7,037 nt of DNA from Lachnospiraceae bacterium UBA1258 (lineage in GTDB: Bacteria; Bacillota; Clostridia; Lachnospirales; Lachnospiraceae): the NCBI GenBank assembly GCA_002308235.1, contig DBVS01000127.1, positions 1 through 7,037 of the forward strand, read 5' to 3'. The translations under genes were made by a program, and so were the position numbers. The notes under the pieces were generated by a model, which saw nothing but the letters and a program-made list of their open reading frames with translations, had not been told where the DNA came from and did not search any database. Positions 1 through 5,829 of this stretch are shown one piece after another. Every line of letters begins with the position of its first letter. Within the stretch, counting starts at the first letter, position 1.

Positions 1-851
1 AAATAGGATTTCATGCCGTGGAAGATCCCGAGTTTCCCTGTGGCGATGGTGGCTGCGGTGTCGGCGGTGTTTACTCCCCTGCCCGCAGCTTCGCATCCGA
101 TGAGTTTAACGGATTTATCTTCGATGAAATTGTAAAAAGCACCGATGGCGTTGGATCCGCCGCCCACACAGGCAAGTACCGCATCGGGAAGGCGTCCCTC
201 GGCTTCAAGGATCTGTTCCTTTATCTCCTTCGAAATGACGGCCTGAAAATCTCTTACGATGGTCGGGAAGGGATGGGGTCCCATTACGGAACCCAGTACG
301 TAATGCGTATCGTCCACGCGTCTGGTCCATTCCCGCATTGCTTCGGAAACCGCATCCTTCAGGGTTGCGGTGCCTGTTTTAACGGGGGTCACCTTTGAAC
401 CCAGCAGTCTCATGCGGTATACGTTAAGGGCCTGTCTCTTTGTATCCTCTTCTCCCATGAAGACCTCGCACTCCATACCCATCAGGGCTGCCGCCGTGGC
501 AGTTGCCACCCCGTGCTGACCCGCACCCGTCTCCGCAATGACTCTGGTCTTGCCCATTTTCTTTGCAAGAAGCACCTGTCCCAGCACATTGTTTATCTTA
601 TGGGCGCCGGTATGGTTTAAATCCTCACGCTTAAGATAGATCTTTGCTCCGCCCAAATCCTCCGTCATTCTTTGTGCGAAGTACAATCTTGAAGGGCGGC
701 CTGCGTAGTTATTGAAAAGCTCCGTAAGCTCCCTGTTGAATTCCGGGTCGTTTTTATAATGTTCGTACGCCTTCTCAAGCTCGTTTACGGCGTTCATGAG
801 GGTTTCTGGTATGTACTGCCCTCCGTGGGTTCCGAATCTTCCTTTTGACAC
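1..851 (-). CDS. trpB: Tryptophan synthase beta subunit, partial (C-terminus cut by window edge)
   Basis: TrpB condenses indole with L-serine to give L-tryptophan using pyridoxal phosphate, normally as an alpha2-beta2 complex with TrpA. I read 283 residues, starting VSKGRFGTHGGQYIPETL. The family hallmarks are present: the PLP lysine in HTGAHKINN (K85), the catalytic glutamate in ETGAGQHG (E107), and the phosphate-binding loop GGGSNAIG (about 230-237). Beta subunits are usually about 390-400 residues, so roughly the last 110 are outside the window. The start is GTG at 851-849, chosen because AGGAGG at 860-865 lies 8 nt upstream and residue 4 onward matches the usual TrpB N-terminus. It begins 5 nt after the trpF stop, and its ribosome binding site overlaps the end of trpF, which suggests coupled translation. 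No frame break is seen. trpA is expected next but is not visible. Confidence 0.97.
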   Translation of the reverse strand, partial: MSKGRFGTHGGQYIPETLMNAVNELEKAYEHYKNDPEFNRELTELFNNYAGRPSRLYFAQRMTEDLGGAKIYLKREDLNHTGAHKINNVLGQVLLAKKMGKTRVIAETGAGQHGVATATAAALMGMECEVFMGEEDTKRQALNVYRMRLLGSKVTPVKTGTATLKDAVSEAMREWTRRVDDTHYVLGSVMGPHPFPTIVRDFQAVISKEIKEQILEAEGRLPDAVLACVGGGSNAIGAFYNFIEDKSVKLIGCEAAGRGVNTADTAATIATGKLGIFHGMKSY

Positions 852-856
852 CTTGG

Positions 857-1471
857 CTACCTCCTGTTTCTCACCATCTCGGTGAGTTTTCTCATTTTTA
901 TGGGATCCTTGAATCCGTCGGTTTCCACCCCGCCGGATACATCTATCGCGTAAGGCTTGAACGTGATGGCCTCTTTAACGTTTTCTTCGTTTATACCGCC
1001 TGCGATAAAAAACTTAGGCCCCGTGTACCCTTTAAGTTCTTCTCTTAAAATGTTCCAGTCAAAGCATTGGCCGGTTCCCGTGCCGTTATCAAAAAGAATG
1101 AAATCCGCGGGAAGCTCTGCTGCCGCCTTTATATCATCTTTGCTTCTGACCTTCACGGCCTTAATAACTTTGCAGCCGGTCATCTGCTTTATTTTTGCTA
1201 TGTAATCCGCGGTCTCGTCTCCGTGGAGCTGGACTGTGTCGATGATACCTCTTTCAAGGCAGGAAAGGATGACGTCCCTTTTTTCGTTTACGAAAACCCC
1301 GACGGTCTCTGTTTTGGGATCGATCAACCCCGAGATTCTTCGGGCGGTTTCTTCGTCAATGCTTCGCTTAAAGCCGGGCGTTAAGATCATTCCCGCGAAG
1401 TCAGGCCTTACGGCATTTACATACTCGGCATCAACCTCACGCCTCAACCCGCATATCTTAAGTTTTGTCAT
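857..1471 (-). CDS. trpF: Phosphoribosylanthranilate isomerase
   Basis: TrpF carries out the Amadori rearrangement of N-(5-phosphoribosyl)anthranilate to CdRP, the third step after chorismate. The 204-residue protein has the normal length and (beta/alpha)8-barrel landmarks. KICGLRR near the N-terminus supplies the catalytic cysteine (C7). VQLHGDE follows at about 80-86. FDNGTGTGQCFDW holds the general-acid aspartate (D128). The phosphate-binding strands are AGGI (157-160) and DVSGGVE (177-183). The ATG at 1471-1469 is preceded by AAGGGGAG (1480-1487) at an 8-nt spacing, starting 2 nt after the trpC stop. The protein is separate from TrpC, unlike the TrpC-TrpF fusion of enterobacteria. The segment at 28-37, ILTPGFKRSI, differs from the commoner APSSRR-type loop but keeps basic residues at the expected place. 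Identity is firm. Confidence 0.96.
   Translation of the reverse strand: MTKLKICGLRREVDAEYVNAVRPDFAGMILTPGFKRSIDEETARRISGLIDPKTETVGVFVNEKRDVILSCLERGIIDTVQLHGDETADYIAKIKQMTGCKVIKAVKVRSKDDIKAAAELPADFILFDNGTGTGQCFDWNILREELKGYTGPKFFIAGGINEENVKEAITFKPYAIDVSGGVETDGFKDPIKMRKLTEMVRNRR
860..865 (-). promoter_or_regulatory. Ribosome binding site deciding the GTG start of trpB
   Basis: A full AGGAGG lies inside the last codons of trpF, 8 nt before the GTG at 851-849. No ATG is placed as well relative to it, so it fixes the non-ATG start of trpB. Confidence 0.85.
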
Positions 1472-1489
1472 GTGATTCTCTCCCCTTTG

Positions 1490-2272
1490 TTATCTTTTAA
1501 ACCTTTTTATCAACCCCGCCCTATCCGACGCCCGCATCAGTGTTTCTCCGATGAGCACCGCATCGGTGCCGTTTTCGTATAGGGCCGAGATGTCGTCCTC
1601 TGTCCTGATGCCGCTTTCGGAAATAAAGATCCTGTCCCGGGGAACCATGTGCCTTAATCTGATGCTGTTGTTGATATCAACGGTAAAATCCTTTAAATTC
1701 CGGTTGTTGACACCGATGATGTTTCCCCCTGCGTTAAGGGCTCTTTCCACTTCTCTTTCGTCATGGGCTTCCATAATGGCGGAAAGCTTAAGCTCCCTTG
1801 CAAGGGCAAAATAGTCTTTAAGCTGTGCATCATCCAATATCGCCGCTATGAGTAAGACCGCTGATGCGCCCAGGGCCTTTGCTTCGTATATCATGTAATC
1901 ATCCACGGTGAAATCCTTACGAAGCACCGGAATAGTCACAAGCCGCGAGATCTCATCAAGATACTCATCTCTTCCCAAAAATCTGAAGGGTTCCGTAAGA
2001 CAGGAAATGGCATCTGCCCCCGCGGATTCGTACTCCATGGCAATTTCGAGATACGGAAATTTATCAACTATGACTCCCTTTGAAGGTGAGGCTTTCTTTA
2101 CTTCGCAAATAAAGGAAAGTCCCGGCTTCTTAAGTGCCTCCTCAAAGGGGAAGGATCCCGCCTTCAAAGAGTCCCGGTTTTCCGCCCTTTCTCTTACAAG
2201 ATACAGGGGAACCTCTTTCTTTTTCTTTTCAATCCGTTCTTTGGTCTCTCTTGCTATTTCATCAAGAATCAT
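1490..2272 (-). CDS. trpC: Indole-3-glycerol phosphate synthase
   Basis: TrpC decarboxylates and closes CdRP to indole-3-glycerol phosphate in the cytoplasm. Starting at ATG 2272-2270 the protein has 260 residues, normal for a single-domain enzyme, and opens MILDEIARETKERIE, the usual N-terminal helix. Active-site motifs follow in barrel order: EVKKASPSKG (57-66), LRKDF with the probable general-acid lysine K119 (117-121), IMEAHDE with the probable catalytic glutamate E168, GVNNRNL (187-193), and SESGI and VLIGE near the C-terminus. The frame stays open upstream to a TTG at 2350 overlapping trpD. That 26-residue extension is very basic, has no ribosome binding site and does not resemble the family, so I rejected it. 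GGAG at 2279-2282 supports the chosen start. The spacer to trpD is 55 nt and structured. Confidence 0.96.
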   Translation of the reverse strand: MILDEIARETKERIEKKKKEVPLYLVRERAENRDSLKAGSFPFEEALKKPGLSFICEVKKASPSKGVIVDKFPYLEIAMEYESAGADAISCLTEPFRFLGRDEYLDEISRLVTIPVLRKDFTVDDYMIYEAKALGASAVLLIAAILDDAQLKDYFALARELKLSAIMEAHDEREVERALNAGGNIIGVNNRNLKDFTVDINNSIRLRHMVPRDRIFISESGIRTEDDISALYENGTDAVLIGETLMRASDRAGLIKRFKR

Positions 2273-2278
2273 TTGTTT

Positions 2279-2282
2279 CTCC
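2279..2282 (-). promoter_or_regulatory. Ribosome binding site of trpC
   Basis: GGAG lies 6 nt before the ATG at 2272-2270. It favours this start over the in-frame TTG at 2350. Its first base (2282) is also the last base of the CTTACG arm of the inverted repeat described for 2282-2332. Confidence 0.6.
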
Positions 2283-2332
2283 GTAAGTCGATTTCCGCGT
2301 TTCCGCGGTTTTCTAAAATTCCGCCCCTTACG
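2282..2332 (-). repeat. Nested inverted repeats in the trpD-trpC spacer
   Basis: Read on the minus strand, CGTAAG (2332-2327), which contains the trpD stop codon TAA, is perfectly complementary to CTTACG (2287-2282), which abuts the trpC ribosome binding site. Inside it sits a second hairpin, CCGCG-GAAA-CGCGG (2308-2295), a 5-bp GC stem closed by a GNRA-type tetraloop. Two direct copies of CGCGGAAA (2307-2300 and 2299-2292) make up part of this hairpin. No U-run follows, so it is not an intrinsic terminator. A role in trpD-trpC translational coupling or mRNA stability is inference. Confidence 0.45.
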
Positions 2333-3344
2333 CGTTGGAAACTTCCACAAACTTTTCGAGGGTCTTAAGTGCGGAGCCGTTGTCGATAAGTTCTGCGGCG
2401 AGTTTAATACCGTCGGCCATGGTCTCTGCCTTGCCGCCGATGTAAAGTGCCGCGCCTGCGTTCATTAAAACCGCGTCCCTCTTGGGACCCTTTTCACCCT
2501 TAAGGATGTTTTTGGTGATCTCCGCATTTTCTGCGGGGGTTCCGCCCTTAAGTTCGTCCTTTGTGCACTTCTTAAATCCGAAGTTCTCAGGCTCGATCAT
2601 GTATGTCTTAAACCATCCGTCCTTTATCTCGCAGACCTTTGTAGGTGCGCTTAAGGAGATCTCGTCAAGTTTATCCATGCCGTATACCACCATTCCGCGC
2701 TTGACTCCCAGGTTGACCAAAACCTGCGCCAAAGGCTCTACCAGATACTCATCGTAAACGCCGAGTAACTGCATGGAAGGCGTTGCGGGGTTGGTAAGGG
2801 GCCCCAAAATGTTAAATACGGTCCTGAAGCCCAGTTCCTTTCTGATGGCACCCACGTATTTCATGGATGAATGATATTTCTGTGCGAAAAAGAAACACAT
2901 CCCCACCTTTTCAAGGAGTTCCACGCATTTTTCGGGCTCCTGCTGAATGTTTACTCCGAGGGCCTCAAGGCAGTCCGCGGTTCCGCAAAGAGAAGAAGCC
3001 GCGCGGTTTCCGTGCTTTGCGACCTTCATGCCGCCTGCAGCCGCAACCAGTGCCGCGGTGGTGGAAATGTTAAAGCTTCCGGCGTTGTCTCCGCCTGTTC
3101 CCACGATTTCAAACACATCCATGTTGGTTGTTACCCTAGTGGCGTGCTCTCTCATGGCTGCCGCGCAGCCTGCTATTTCATCGGTGGTCTCGGCCTTGGC
3201 GCTCTTGGTGGAAAGGGCGGAAAGAAAGGCTGCGTTCTGGGTAGGGGTGCTTTCTCCGTTCATAATTTCGTTCATTACGGCGTATGCTTCGTCGTAGGTT
3301 AAATCTCCCTTGTTAACTATTTTAACGATTGCCTCTTTTATCAT
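2328..3344 (-). CDS. trpD: Anthranilate phosphoribosyltransferase
   Basis: TrpD transfers the phosphoribosyl group of PRPP to anthranilate, the second committed step. From ATG 3344-3342 the protein has 338 residues, typical for the stand-alone enzyme. Visible motifs are GTGGD (82-86, PRPP diphosphate binding), NISTT (92-96), KHGNR (110-114), the anthranilate-site stretch RKELGFRTVFNILGPLTNPA (168-187), and the Mg-binding DE pair at 227-228. The start is set by AAAAGGAG with AGGAG at 3352-3356, 7 nt upstream, and by the family-like opening MIKEAIVKIVNKGDLTYDEA. The frame extends to a GTG at 3422 overlapping the trpG stop, but that extension lacks a ribosome binding site and family similarity. 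TrpD is not fused to TrpG here. The 74-nt spacer from trpG carries a hairpin. Confidence 0.96.
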   Translation of the reverse strand: MIKEAIVKIVNKGDLTYDEAYAVMNEIMNGESTPTQNAAFLSALSTKSAKAETTDEIAGCAAAMREHATRVTTNMDVFEIVGTGGDNAGSFNISTTAALVAAAGGMKVAKHGNRAASSLCGTADCLEALGVNIQQEPEKCVELLEKVGMCFFFAQKYHSSMKYVGAIRKELGFRTVFNILGPLTNPATPSMQLLGVYDEYLVEPLAQVLVNLGVKRGMVVYGMDKLDEISLSAPTKVCEIKDGWFKTYMIEPENFGFKKCTKDELKGGTPAENAEITKNILKGEKGPKRDAVLMNAGAALYIGGKAETMADGIKLAAELIDNGSALKTLEKFVEVSNA

Positions 3345-3351
3345 GGTTGTT

Positions 3352-3356
3352 CTCCT
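3352..3356 (-). promoter_or_regulatory. Ribosome binding site of trpD
   Basis: AGGAG inside AAAAGGAGA lies 7 nt before ATG 3344-3342. It fixes the start of trpD 26 codons inside the longest open frame. Confidence 0.8.
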
Positions 3357-3374
3357 TTTCATTCGGTTGTGTGT

Positions 3375-3404
3375 AAGATCTTTCGACTTCGTGCCAAAGA
3401 TCTT
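3375..3404 (-). repeat. Hairpin in the trpG-trpD spacer
   Basis: On the minus strand AAGATCTTT (3404-3396) can pair fully with AAAGATCTT (3383-3375), a 9-bp stem around a 12-nt loop. Each arm contains the self-complementary AAGATCTT, so the two are also direct repeats. The stem lies between the trpG stop (3419) and the trpD ribosome binding site (3352-3356). The next bases are ACACACAACC, so there is no U-tract and it is not an ordinary terminator. Its role is unknown. A transcript-processing or stability element is possible. Confidence 0.5.
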
Positions 3405-3418
3405 TTGCTCATCAATTG

Positions 3419-3982
3419 TCACTTCAAGAAATTTCGCAGCATTTCCTGCCCGTGTTCCGTCAGGACCGATTCGGGATGGAACTGAAGTCCCACAACATTG
3501 AAATCTCTGTGTTTTACGCTCATTATCTCGCCTGTTTCGGTTTCGGCGGTTACGATCAATTCCTTCGGAAGTGTTTCGGGCTCCGCCACGAGAGAATGGT
3601 ATCTCGCAACTTTGATGCTTTCTCCGAGGCCCTTATAGACTCCTTCTTTTTCAAGGATCTTAATGTCCGAAGTCTTGCCGTGCATAAGCTGTCTTGCGTA
3701 GGTTACCACACCGCCGAAGGCAAGGGTTATGGCCTGATGTCCCAGGCATATTCCCATGATGGGGATCTTTCCCGCAAAATGCTTAATGGCTTCAACGCAG
3801 ATTCCTGCATTTTCGGGGCGCCCCGGCCCGGGGGAAATGAAGATGTATTCGGGATTCAGCTCTTCGATTTCCTTTATGCTCATTTCATCGTTGCGGATTA
3901 CTTTGATGTCGTCCCTGATGCTTCCGATGAGCTGGTAAAGGTTATACGAAAAACTGTCGTAATTGTCGATCAAGAGAATCAC
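3419..3982 (-). CDS. trpG: Anthranilate synthase glutamine amidotransferase subunit
   Basis: TrpG is the class I glutaminase that feeds ammonia to TrpE for making anthranilate from chorismate. From GTG 3982-3980 it has 187 residues, the normal size, and begins with the usual ILLIDNYDSFSYNL. The catalytic triad is complete: C79 in GICLGHQ, and H169 and E171 in FHPES. The oxyanion and interface motif GPGRPENAG is at 52-60. The GTG start overlaps the trpE stop as GTGA and has AGGAGGG (3991-3997) 8 nt upstream, inside the last codons of trpE. This arrangement suggests coupled translation and equal dosage of the two subunits. A longer open frame reaches back to 4045 but only as a shadow of trpE. 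The TrpG family shares its fold with PabA, so the protein could also serve folate synthesis. The operon position makes the tryptophan role primary. Confidence 0.95.
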   Translation of the reverse strand: MILLIDNYDSFSYNLYQLIGSIRDDIKVIRNDEMSIKEIEELNPEYIFISPGPGRPENAGICVEAIKHFAGKIPIMGICLGHQAITLAFGGVVTYARQLMHGKTSDIKILEKEGVYKGLGESIKVARYHSLVAEPETLPKELIVTAETETGEIMSVKHRDFNVVGLQFHPESVLTEHGQEMLRNFLK

Positions 3983-5454
3983 TTGTCCAGCCCTCCTTCC
4001 GCTTCTTTTAAGGCATTCATCACTGCCTTTGCTTTGTTTAAGCACTCTTCATATTCTTTCTTCGGAACGCTGTCTGCCACGATCCCTGCACCGGATCTCA
4101 CAAACACCTTACCGTTCTTTGAAAAAGCAAGTCTTATGGCGATACAGGTATCAAGATTTCCCGTGAAATCGATGTATCCGATGGCCCCGCCGTAGATTCC
4201 TCTCTTGTTTCCTTCAAGCTCGCAGATGAGTTCGCAGGCTCTTAATTTCGGTGCTCCCGAAAGGGTTCCCGCGGGGAGGATTGAATCTATGGCGTCCAGA
4301 GCGTCCTTGTCGTCTCTGATGATTCCGCCTACGGTGGAACCTATATGCATTACATGCGAGAATCTTTCGATTCCCATGTACTTTTCAACATTTACGGTGC
4401 CGATCTTACTGATCTTGCCGATATCGTTTCTTCCAAGATCCACCAGCATGTTGTGCTCAGCTCTTTCTTTTTCATCGGCCAAAAGTTCTTTCTCAAGGGC
4501 CAGATCCTCTTCGGGCGTCGCTCCTCTGGGACGTGTGCCCGCCAGCGGAAAGGTGCTAAGCTTGTCTCCTTCAAGCCTTACCAGGGTTTCGGGGGAAGCA
4601 CCCGCAATCTCTATGTCGTCGCTTGAAAAGTAAAACATGTAAGGCGAGGGATTCGTCCTTCGAAGCACCCTGTAGGTGTCAAAAAGGCTTCCCTCCGTCT
4701 CGGCATCGATCCTGTTTGAAAGGACTATCTGGAAGATGTCGCCCTCGTGAATGTGATGTTTTGCTTTTTCAACGATATCGCAATACTCTTCTTCGCTGAA
4801 AAGTGGCTTAAAACCGGTCTTAAACTTAAGGGAGGGATTGGGAGCAAGGTCGCCGTTTAAAAGGATCTCCCGCATCCTCATAAGCTCCTTTGCGCCTTCG
4901 GTGTAGCCTTCAAGAAGATTCTCACATCTGATGTTTACCATAAGGATGATCTTGTTCATGTAATTATCAAAGGCTACCACCTTGTCAAAAAGCATGAGAT
5001 CCATATCCTTGAAGCCTTCTTCATCCTTCGCGGTAAGCTTAAGTGTGGGCTCTCCGTACTTGATATAGTCATAGGAAAAATATCCCACAAGCCCACCTGT
5101 GAAGGGAGGAAAGTCCTCCATGGAAGGAGCCTTGTTTTCCCTGATGATCTCTCTTATCACATCCCCGGGATGACGGGTTTCGATTTTGGTCGTTTGCCCG
5201 TTCTTTATGACCACATGGCCGTCGTTACAGGTTACTTCGGCAGTGGGATCGTAGCCGATGAAGGAAAAACGTCCCCATCGTTTGTCCTTATGTGCGCTCT
5301 CTAAGATGAAAACATGGTCGCTTGCAGCCTTTAATTTGAGTACCGCCATAACGGGCGTTAACATGTCACAGCCCAGCTCCAGTTTCACCGGCAAGCGCTT
5401 ACATCCTGTGGATTTTGCAATGTTTGATGCGGTTTCGTAATCCGGATAGATCAT
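3979..5454 (-). CDS. trpE: Anthranilate synthase component I
   Basis: TrpE converts chorismate to anthranilate using ammonia delivered by TrpG. It is the first committed and feedback-controlled step. The protein has 491 residues, normal for the family. The N-terminal domain contains ILES (50-53), the segment that in characterised TrpE proteins helps bind inhibitory tryptophan, and NPSPYMFYF (268-276) completes that pocket. The chorismate-binding domain shows AGTRPRG (305-311), HNMLVDLGRND (334-344), PAGTLSGAPK (394-403) and GGAIGY (422-427). These are the expected catalytic and Mg-binding motifs, and the Trp-binding LES and NPSPYM motifs favour TrpE over PabB or the isochorismate enzymes. The ATG at 5454-5452 follows an in-frame TAA directly, and AGGGGA (5461-5466) lies 6 nt upstream. 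It is the first gene after the T-box leader and overlaps trpG by 4 nt. Confidence 0.97.
   Translation of the reverse strand: MIYPDYETASNIAKSTGCKRLPVKLELGCDMLTPVMAVLKLKAASDHVFILESAHKDKRWGRFSFIGYDPTAEVTCNDGHVVIKNGQTTKIETRHPGDVIREIIRENKAPSMEDFPPFTGGLVGYFSYDYIKYGEPTLKLTAKDEEGFKDMDLMLFDKVVAFDNYMNKIILMVNIRCENLLEGYTEGAKELMRMREILLNGDLAPNPSLKFKTGFKPLFSEEEYCDIVEKAKHHIHEGDIFQIVLSNRIDAETEGSLFDTYRVLRRTNPSPYMFYFSSDDIEIAGASPETLVRLEGDKLSTFPLAGTRPRGATPEEDLALEKELLADEKERAEHNMLVDLGRNDIGKISKIGTVNVEKYMGIERFSHVMHIGSTVGGIIRDDKDALDAIDSILPAGTLSGAPKLRACELICELEGNKRGIYGGAIGYIDFTGNLDTCIAIRLAFSKNGKVFVRSGAGIVADSVPKKEYEECLNKAKAVMNALKEAEGGLDK
3991..3997 (-). promoter_or_regulatory. Ribosome binding site deciding the GTG start of trpG
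   Basis: AGGAGGG inside the last codons of trpE lies 8 nt before the GTG at 3982-3980. This supports a GTG start overlapping the trpE TGA. Confidence 0.85.
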
Positions 5455-5460
5455 TTAGAT

Positions 5461-5477
5461 TCCCCTTTTCTCGGGGA
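5461..5477 (-). promoter_or_regulatory. Small hairpin pairing the trpE Shine-Dalgarno
   Basis: On the minus strand TCCCC (5477-5473) pairs with GGGGA (5465-5461) around the 7-nt loop GAGAAAA. The 3' arm is the core of the trpE ribosome binding site. The stem is only 5 bp but has four G-C pairs. It may damp initiation at trpE. This is inferred from complementarity only. Confidence 0.4.
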
Positions 5478-5487
5478 TTTGGATTAT

Positions 5488-5506
5488 TCCGTCGCTTTGC
5501 AACGGA
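5488..5506 (-). repeat. 8-bp hairpin between the T-box terminator and trpE
   Basis: TCCGTTGC (5506-5499) and GCGACGGA (5495-5488) form eight pairs, one of them G-U, around an AAA loop. No U-run follows (ATAATCC), so it does not look like a second terminator. It would form in every read-through transcript just before the ribosome binding site hairpin. Function unknown. Confidence 0.45.
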
Positions 5507-5509
5507 TAT

Positions 5510-5547
5510 AACAGAAAGTCCCCGACAGTTATAAGACTGTCAGGGAC
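5510..5547 (-). terminator. Intrinsic terminator of the T-box leader
   Basis: GTCCCTGACAGT (5547-5536) pairs with ACTGTCGGGGAC (5529-5518), a 12-bp stem with one G-U pair and the 6-nt loop CTTATA, followed by TTTCTGTT. The 5' arm contains CCCTG, which is also the 3' arm of the antiterminator, so the two structures exclude each other. The U-tract is interrupted by C and G and is weaker than usual. Confidence 0.88.
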
Positions 5548-5784
5548 GAATATTCTCCGCGGTGCCACCCTGTTTGATGTACGATTCCTCGACACATCCT
5601 CTTACGCATACTATCATATGCTGACCTTTGATCACGGGGAGTCCAGCCCCGGCTCACATACTAAGGATCACCCTTTCCGCTCGCCCTCGGAAGTCCATTC
5701 AACATTGCGTTTCCTGCCGTTTCTCAGCACCCCGGCTCTCTGTAAGGAAATAGGTCAATGCCTACTCACTCTTCCTCATCGGTT
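5518..5784 (-). promoter_or_regulatory. T-box riboswitch leader, tryptophan-specific
   Basis: This leader RNA senses uncharged tRNA-Trp and controls transcription into the trp operon. Stem I can be followed on the minus strand. The base is GGAAG (5775-5771) with CTTCC (5693-5689). The specifier loop has AGTGAGTAG on the 5' side and TGAATGGA on the 3' side, an AGUA/GAA loop-E pattern. The mid helix is GCATTG (5761-5756) with CAATGT (5707-5702). Above it TTTCCT (5750-5745) pairs with AGGAAA (5715-5710), then an AGAGAG bulge, and a GCCG/CGGC tip (5736-5733, 5719-5716). The specifier codon is TGG at 5697-5695, followed by A. Further on are CGGGG/CCCCG (5651-5647, 5639-5635) and GCATA/TATGC (5621-5617, 5610-5606), plausible stem II-region and stem III elements. 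The antiterminator and terminator complete it. The 5' boundary is inferred from the promoter. Confidence 0.94.
5541..5572 (-). promoter_or_regulatory. T-box antiterminator with UGGC bulge
   Basis: The 14-nt T-box AGGGTGGCACCGCG (5571-5558) matches the family consensus exactly. CAGGG (5572-5568) can pair with CCCTG (5545-5541), leaving TGGC (5567-5564) in the bulge. UGGC is complementary to a 5'-GCCA-3' acceptor end, meaning discriminator G73 plus CCA. This fits bacterial tRNA-Trp, which characteristically has G73. Uncharged tRNA bound here would stabilise this fold and permit read-through into trpE. Confidence 0.92.
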
Positions 5785-5790
5785 TAATTT

Positions 5791-5819
5791 CTTATATCAC
5801 TTTAGCGAGTTAACGTCAA
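5791..5819 (-). promoter_or_regulatory. Sigma-A-type promoter of the trp operon
   Basis: TTGACG (5819-5814) and TATAAG (5796-5791) are each one base off consensus and are separated by exactly 17 bp. Transcription would start near 5784, a few bases before stem I of the T-box. The -35 lies only about 10 bp after the stop codon of the upstream membrane-protein gene. Confidence 0.85.
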
Positions 5820-5829
5820 GAATTATTTT

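Noticed and set aside
18..398. Plus-strand open frame at the left end
   Set aside because: The opposite strand reads as conserved TrpB throughout. The plus frame is rich in Gly and Cys and shows no family features.
2273..2350. 26-residue N-terminal extension of trpC from a TTG
   Set aside because: There is no ribosome binding site, the extension is not family-like, and it covers the structured spacer. The ATG at 2272 has GGAG and the normal TrpC N-terminus.
1908..2468. Plus-strand open frame of 186 codons across trpC and trpD
   Set aside because: It is antisense to two firmly identified genes, spans their boundary and shows no family features.
3345..3422. 26-residue N-terminal extension of trpD from a GTG overlapping the trpG stop
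   Set aside because: There is no ribosome binding site in front of the GTG, and the extension runs through the spacer hairpin. The ATG at 3344 has AGGAG and the expected family start.
3416..4195. Plus-strand open frame of 259 codons
   Set aside because: It lies antisense to trpG and the end of trpE, whose motifs are complete. Its translation is low in recognisable features, so it is a shadow frame.
5461..5784. A leader peptide or TRAP-type attenuator for the trp operon
   Set aside because: No short Trp-rich frame with a ribosome binding site and no regular series of GAG/UAG triplets were seen. The T-box features explain the leader.
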